6,838 bases of DNA from Frankiales bacterium (GTDB taxonomy: Bacteria; Actinomycetota; Actinomycetes; Mycobacteriales; SCTD01): contig JAOPWW010000046.1 in the NCBI GenBank assembly GCA_025965495.1, forward strand, positions 1-6,838, in the 5' to 3' direction. The notes below the pieces were generated by a model. That model was not told where the DNA came from. It worked only from the letters and a program-made list of their open reading frames with translations, and ran no database searches. Below, in pieces: positions 5,190 through 6,838 of this stretch. Each line of letters starts with the position of its first letter. The stretch's first letter is position 1. A program made the position numbers and the translations under genes.

Positions 5190-6065
5190 CTACTGCACCT
5201 CGGAGGACGCCCAGTCGGTGATCAGCCGGTGGGCGATGCTGACCGGCGGGGGCAGCAGCAGGCCGGGGACGGCGTCGTCGGCCCAGCCTCCGGCGGCGCG
5301 GACCTGCTCGCGGGTGAACCACGCGACCTCGGCGAGCTCGCCGTCGCGGCACTCCGGCACGGCGTCGGGGTCGGTGATCGCCCAGAAGCCGAGCATGAGG
5401 CTGGCGGGGAACGGCCAGGGCTGGCTGCCGCGGTAGACGACCTCCCGGCAGGCGACGCCGCTCTCCTCCCCCACCTCCCGGACGACGGCCTGCTCGAGGC
5501 TCTCCCCCGGCTCGACGAAGCCTGCAAGCGTCGAGAAGCGCCGCTCGGGCCAGACCGACTGGCGGCCGAGCACGCACCGGTCGGCGCCGTCGGTGACGAG
5601 CACGATGATCGCCGGGTCGGTGCGGGGGTGGTGGGTGTGCTCGTTCGCGCAGACCCGCTCCGAGCCGCCCTTCACCGACGTCGTGGGCTCTCCGCAGCGG
5701 GAGCAGGACGGGTGGGCGGCGTGCCAGTTCGCCAACCCGACGGCGTGGGCCAGCAGGCCGGCGTCGCGGTCGGGCAGGCGGGCGCCGACGTCGCGCAGGC
5801 CCGCCGTCCTCCCGGGACCGGGCGGGAGCGGCCCGGCGACGGCGAACACGGGGCCGTCGTCGTCGCGGCCGAGGTAGAGGCGGTCGCCGTCCGGCGCCTG
5901 GTCCGGCCCGACGAACCGCAGCTCAGGACCCTGCAGCCGCACGACGCCGTCGTCGACGACGAGCACCCGCGCCTGCCGCCAGGCCTGGTCGAGGGCGGCG
6001 TCGTCGGTGCGGGTGGCGCCGTCGCGGTCGACGGTGCTGCGGGACAGGGCCGGGACGCCGCTCAC
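5190..6065 (-). CDS. nudC: NudC: NAD(H) diphosphatase / NAD-RNA decapping Nudix hydrolase
   Basis: Cytosolic enzyme of 291 residues that hydrolyses NAD(H) to NMN(H) and AMP; E. coli NudC also removes NAD caps from RNA. The N-terminal domain (about 1-115) is family-variable. A zinc-ribbon segment has C121-S-R-C124 and C139-A-N-E142, then HTHHPRTDPA. The Nudix box GFVEPGESLEQAVVREVGEESGV is not written out in full here: Gly182, Glu188, Arg196-Glu197, Glu200-Glu201 and Gly203 all fit GX5EX7REUXEEXGU. The NudC-specific SQPWPFPAS follows at 214-222, separating it from other Nudix families. The fourth zinc cysteine is replaced by Glu142. The GTG start at 6065 overlaps the stop of the M16 gene as GTGA, indicating translational coupling. 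In mycobacteria nudC is close to mrx1 and uvrD2; here four genes intervene. Confidence 0.95.
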   Translation of the reverse strand: MSGVPALSRSTVDRDGATRTDDAALDQAWRQARVLVVDDGVVRLQGPELRFVGPDQAPDGDRLYLGRDDDGPVFAVAGPLPPGPGRTAGLRDVGARLPDRDAGLLAHAVGLANWHAAHPSCSRCGEPTTSVKGGSERVCANEHTHHPRTDPAIIVLVTDGADRCVLGRQSVWPERRFSTLAGFVEPGESLEQAVVREVGEESGVACREVVYRGSQPWPFPASLMLGFWAITDPDAVPECRDGELAEVAWFTREQVRAAGGWADDAVPGLLLPPPVSIAHRLITDWASSEVQ

Positions 6066-6838
6066 GCCCGCTCGAGGTCCAGGACGGCCCCGACCGAGTC
6101 GGCGACCTTCTCGGCGTCGCCCACGAGCACGCCGGTGAGGCGGTGGGGCGCGAGCCAGCGGCCGCCGGCCTCGAGGACGTCCTCGACGGTGACGGCCGCG
6201 AGGGCCTTCGGGTGGTCGCGCAGGTGCTCGACGCCGAGGCCCGCGGCCGTCAGGACCGACAGCGTGCTGGCCAGGCCGGCCTGGCTGGACGTCGACAGCG
6301 CGAGCGAGCCGACGGCGTACCGCCGGGCCTGGTCGAGCTCGGCCTGCGACACCGGGACGGTCGCGATCCGGCCCAGCTCGTACCAGGTCTCCAGCACCGC
6401 GGGGGCGGTCACCTCGGTGGCGACGTCAGCGGCGACCACGACGCGCGAGCCGGCCGGCGGGTGCTCCGCGCCAGAGTGGGGGCTGTAGGTGTAGCCCTTG
6501 TCCTCGCGGATGTTCGCGACCCAGCGGCTGGAGAAGTAGCCGCCGAAGACCAGGTTCGCCAGGGAGAAGGCGGCGTAGCCGGGGTCGGTGCGGCGGGGCG
6601 CGGGACCGCCGAACCGGAGCGTGGTCTGGACGCTCCCGGGGCGGTCGACGAGCAGGGCCGGCTGCGGCGCCACGACCGGCACCGGCGGGGTGTCGACGGC
6701 GGCCGAGGTCGCGGTCCAGCCGGACAGGGCCGACTCGACGAGCCCGAGCTTGCGGGCCGGCGTCTGGTCGCCCACGACGACGAGGACGCTGCCGGCCGGG
6801 GCCACGCGCTTGGCGTGCAGCGCGCGCAGGTTGCCGGC
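6062..6838 (-). CDS. M16-family zinc peptidase/processing-peptidase-like protein, C-terminal part
   Basis: The frame is open from the window edge to a TGA at 6064-6062, giving 258 residues of the C-terminal half of an M16 (insulinase/mitochondrial processing peptidase) protein. The visible start, NLRALHAKRVAPAGSVLVVVGD, is the usual linker into the C-terminal M16 domain. This is followed by LANLVFGGYFSSRW and IREDKGYTYSPHSG, with the Arg111 and Tyr116/Tyr118 region of the M16B R/Y type. The catalytic HXXEH, if present, would be upstream and is not visible, so this could be either the catalytic or the non-catalytic subunit of an M16B pair. The internal GTG at 6805 is not a likely start because coding similarity continues beyond it. 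It overlaps nudC by 4 bases, so the two are coupled. Confidence 0.9.
   Translation of the reverse strand, partial: AGNLRALHAKRVAPAGSVLVVVGDQTPARKLGLVESALSGWTATSAAVDTPPVPVVAPQPALLVDRPGSVQTTLRFGGPAPRRTDPGYAAFSLANLVFGGYFSSRWVANIREDKGYTYSPHSGAEHPPAGSRVVVAADVATEVTAPAVLETWYELGRIATVPVSQAELDQARRYAVGSLALSTSSQAGLASTLSVLTAAGLGVEHLRDHPKALAAVTVEDVLEAGGRWLAPHRLTGVLVGDAEKVADSVGAVLDLERA

Noticed and set aside
5181..5190. Perfect 10-bp palindrome GGAGCGCTCC at the nudC stop
   Set aside because: As RNA it would leave no workable loop unless shortened. Short GC palindromes are expected by chance here, so I do not call it an operator.
3655..5577. 640-codon open frame on the minus strand
   Set aside because: It is a shifted frame across nudC, the propeller and the DUF1206 gene. 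The translation is Arg/Pro/Gly-rich with no domain, and it ignores the real stops and starts of those genes.
3915..6488. 857-codon open frame on the plus strand
   Set aside because: It lies antisense to the DUF1206, propeller, nudC and M16 genes, all of which have clear family motifs. Its translation is low-complexity Ala/Gly/Val/Asp, typical of antisense frames in GC-rich DNA.

Overview
The window is very GC-rich throughout (by eye well above 70 %) and densely coded with strong third-position GC. It carries a mycoredoxin-1 gene next to a UvrD2-type helicase gene. That combination points to a mycothiol-producing actinomycete; genus cannot be settled from this sequence. There are eight protein-coding genes, two of them cut by the window edges. 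No tRNA, rRNA, CRISPR array, insertion sequence, integrase or attachment site was seen.

Layout. (1) 1-1348, minus strand: N-terminal two thirds of UvrD2, a superfamily 1 DNA helicase, with its 3' end outside the window. (2) 1349-1439: short divergent promoter region. (3) 1440-1697, plus: mrx1, mycothiol-dependent glutaredoxin-like protein. (4) 1781-2659, plus: GAF-ANTAR protein, a likely signal-responsive RNA-binding antiterminator. (5) about 2656-3255, plus: uridine-kinase-like P-loop-fold protein that lacks a recognisable Walker A lysine and has no ordinary start codon near its predicted N-terminus. (6) 3246-3292: compact convergent region with a three-arm alternative hairpin, the likely bidirectional terminator. 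(7) 3293-4117, minus: six-TM DUF1206 membrane protein. (8) 4158-5132, minus: exported SMP-30/gluconolactonase-like beta-propeller. (9) 5190-6065, minus: NudC NAD(H)/RNA-cap Nudix hydrolase. (10) 6062-6838, minus: C-terminal part of an M16 zinc-peptidase-family protein, overlapping nudC by 4 bases.

uvrD2, mrx1 and nudC are close neighbours in Mycobacterium tuberculosis (Rv3198c, Rv3198A, Rv3199c), with mrx1 divergent from uvrD2 and convergent with nudC. The same orientations hold here, but about 3.5 kb carrying four extra genes lies between mrx1 and nudC. These are two plus-strand genes following mrx1 and two minus-strand genes following nudC. The core genes concern DNA repair, thiol redox and NAD/RNA-cap turnover. 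The four extra genes (regulator, nucleotide-kinase-like protein, membrane protein, exported propeller) have no obvious shared pathway. I see no convincing wholly new system. The most checkable oddities are the kinase-like protein's P-loop and start, the leader of the ANTAR gene, the alternative-hairpin terminator and the altered NudC zinc ribbon.
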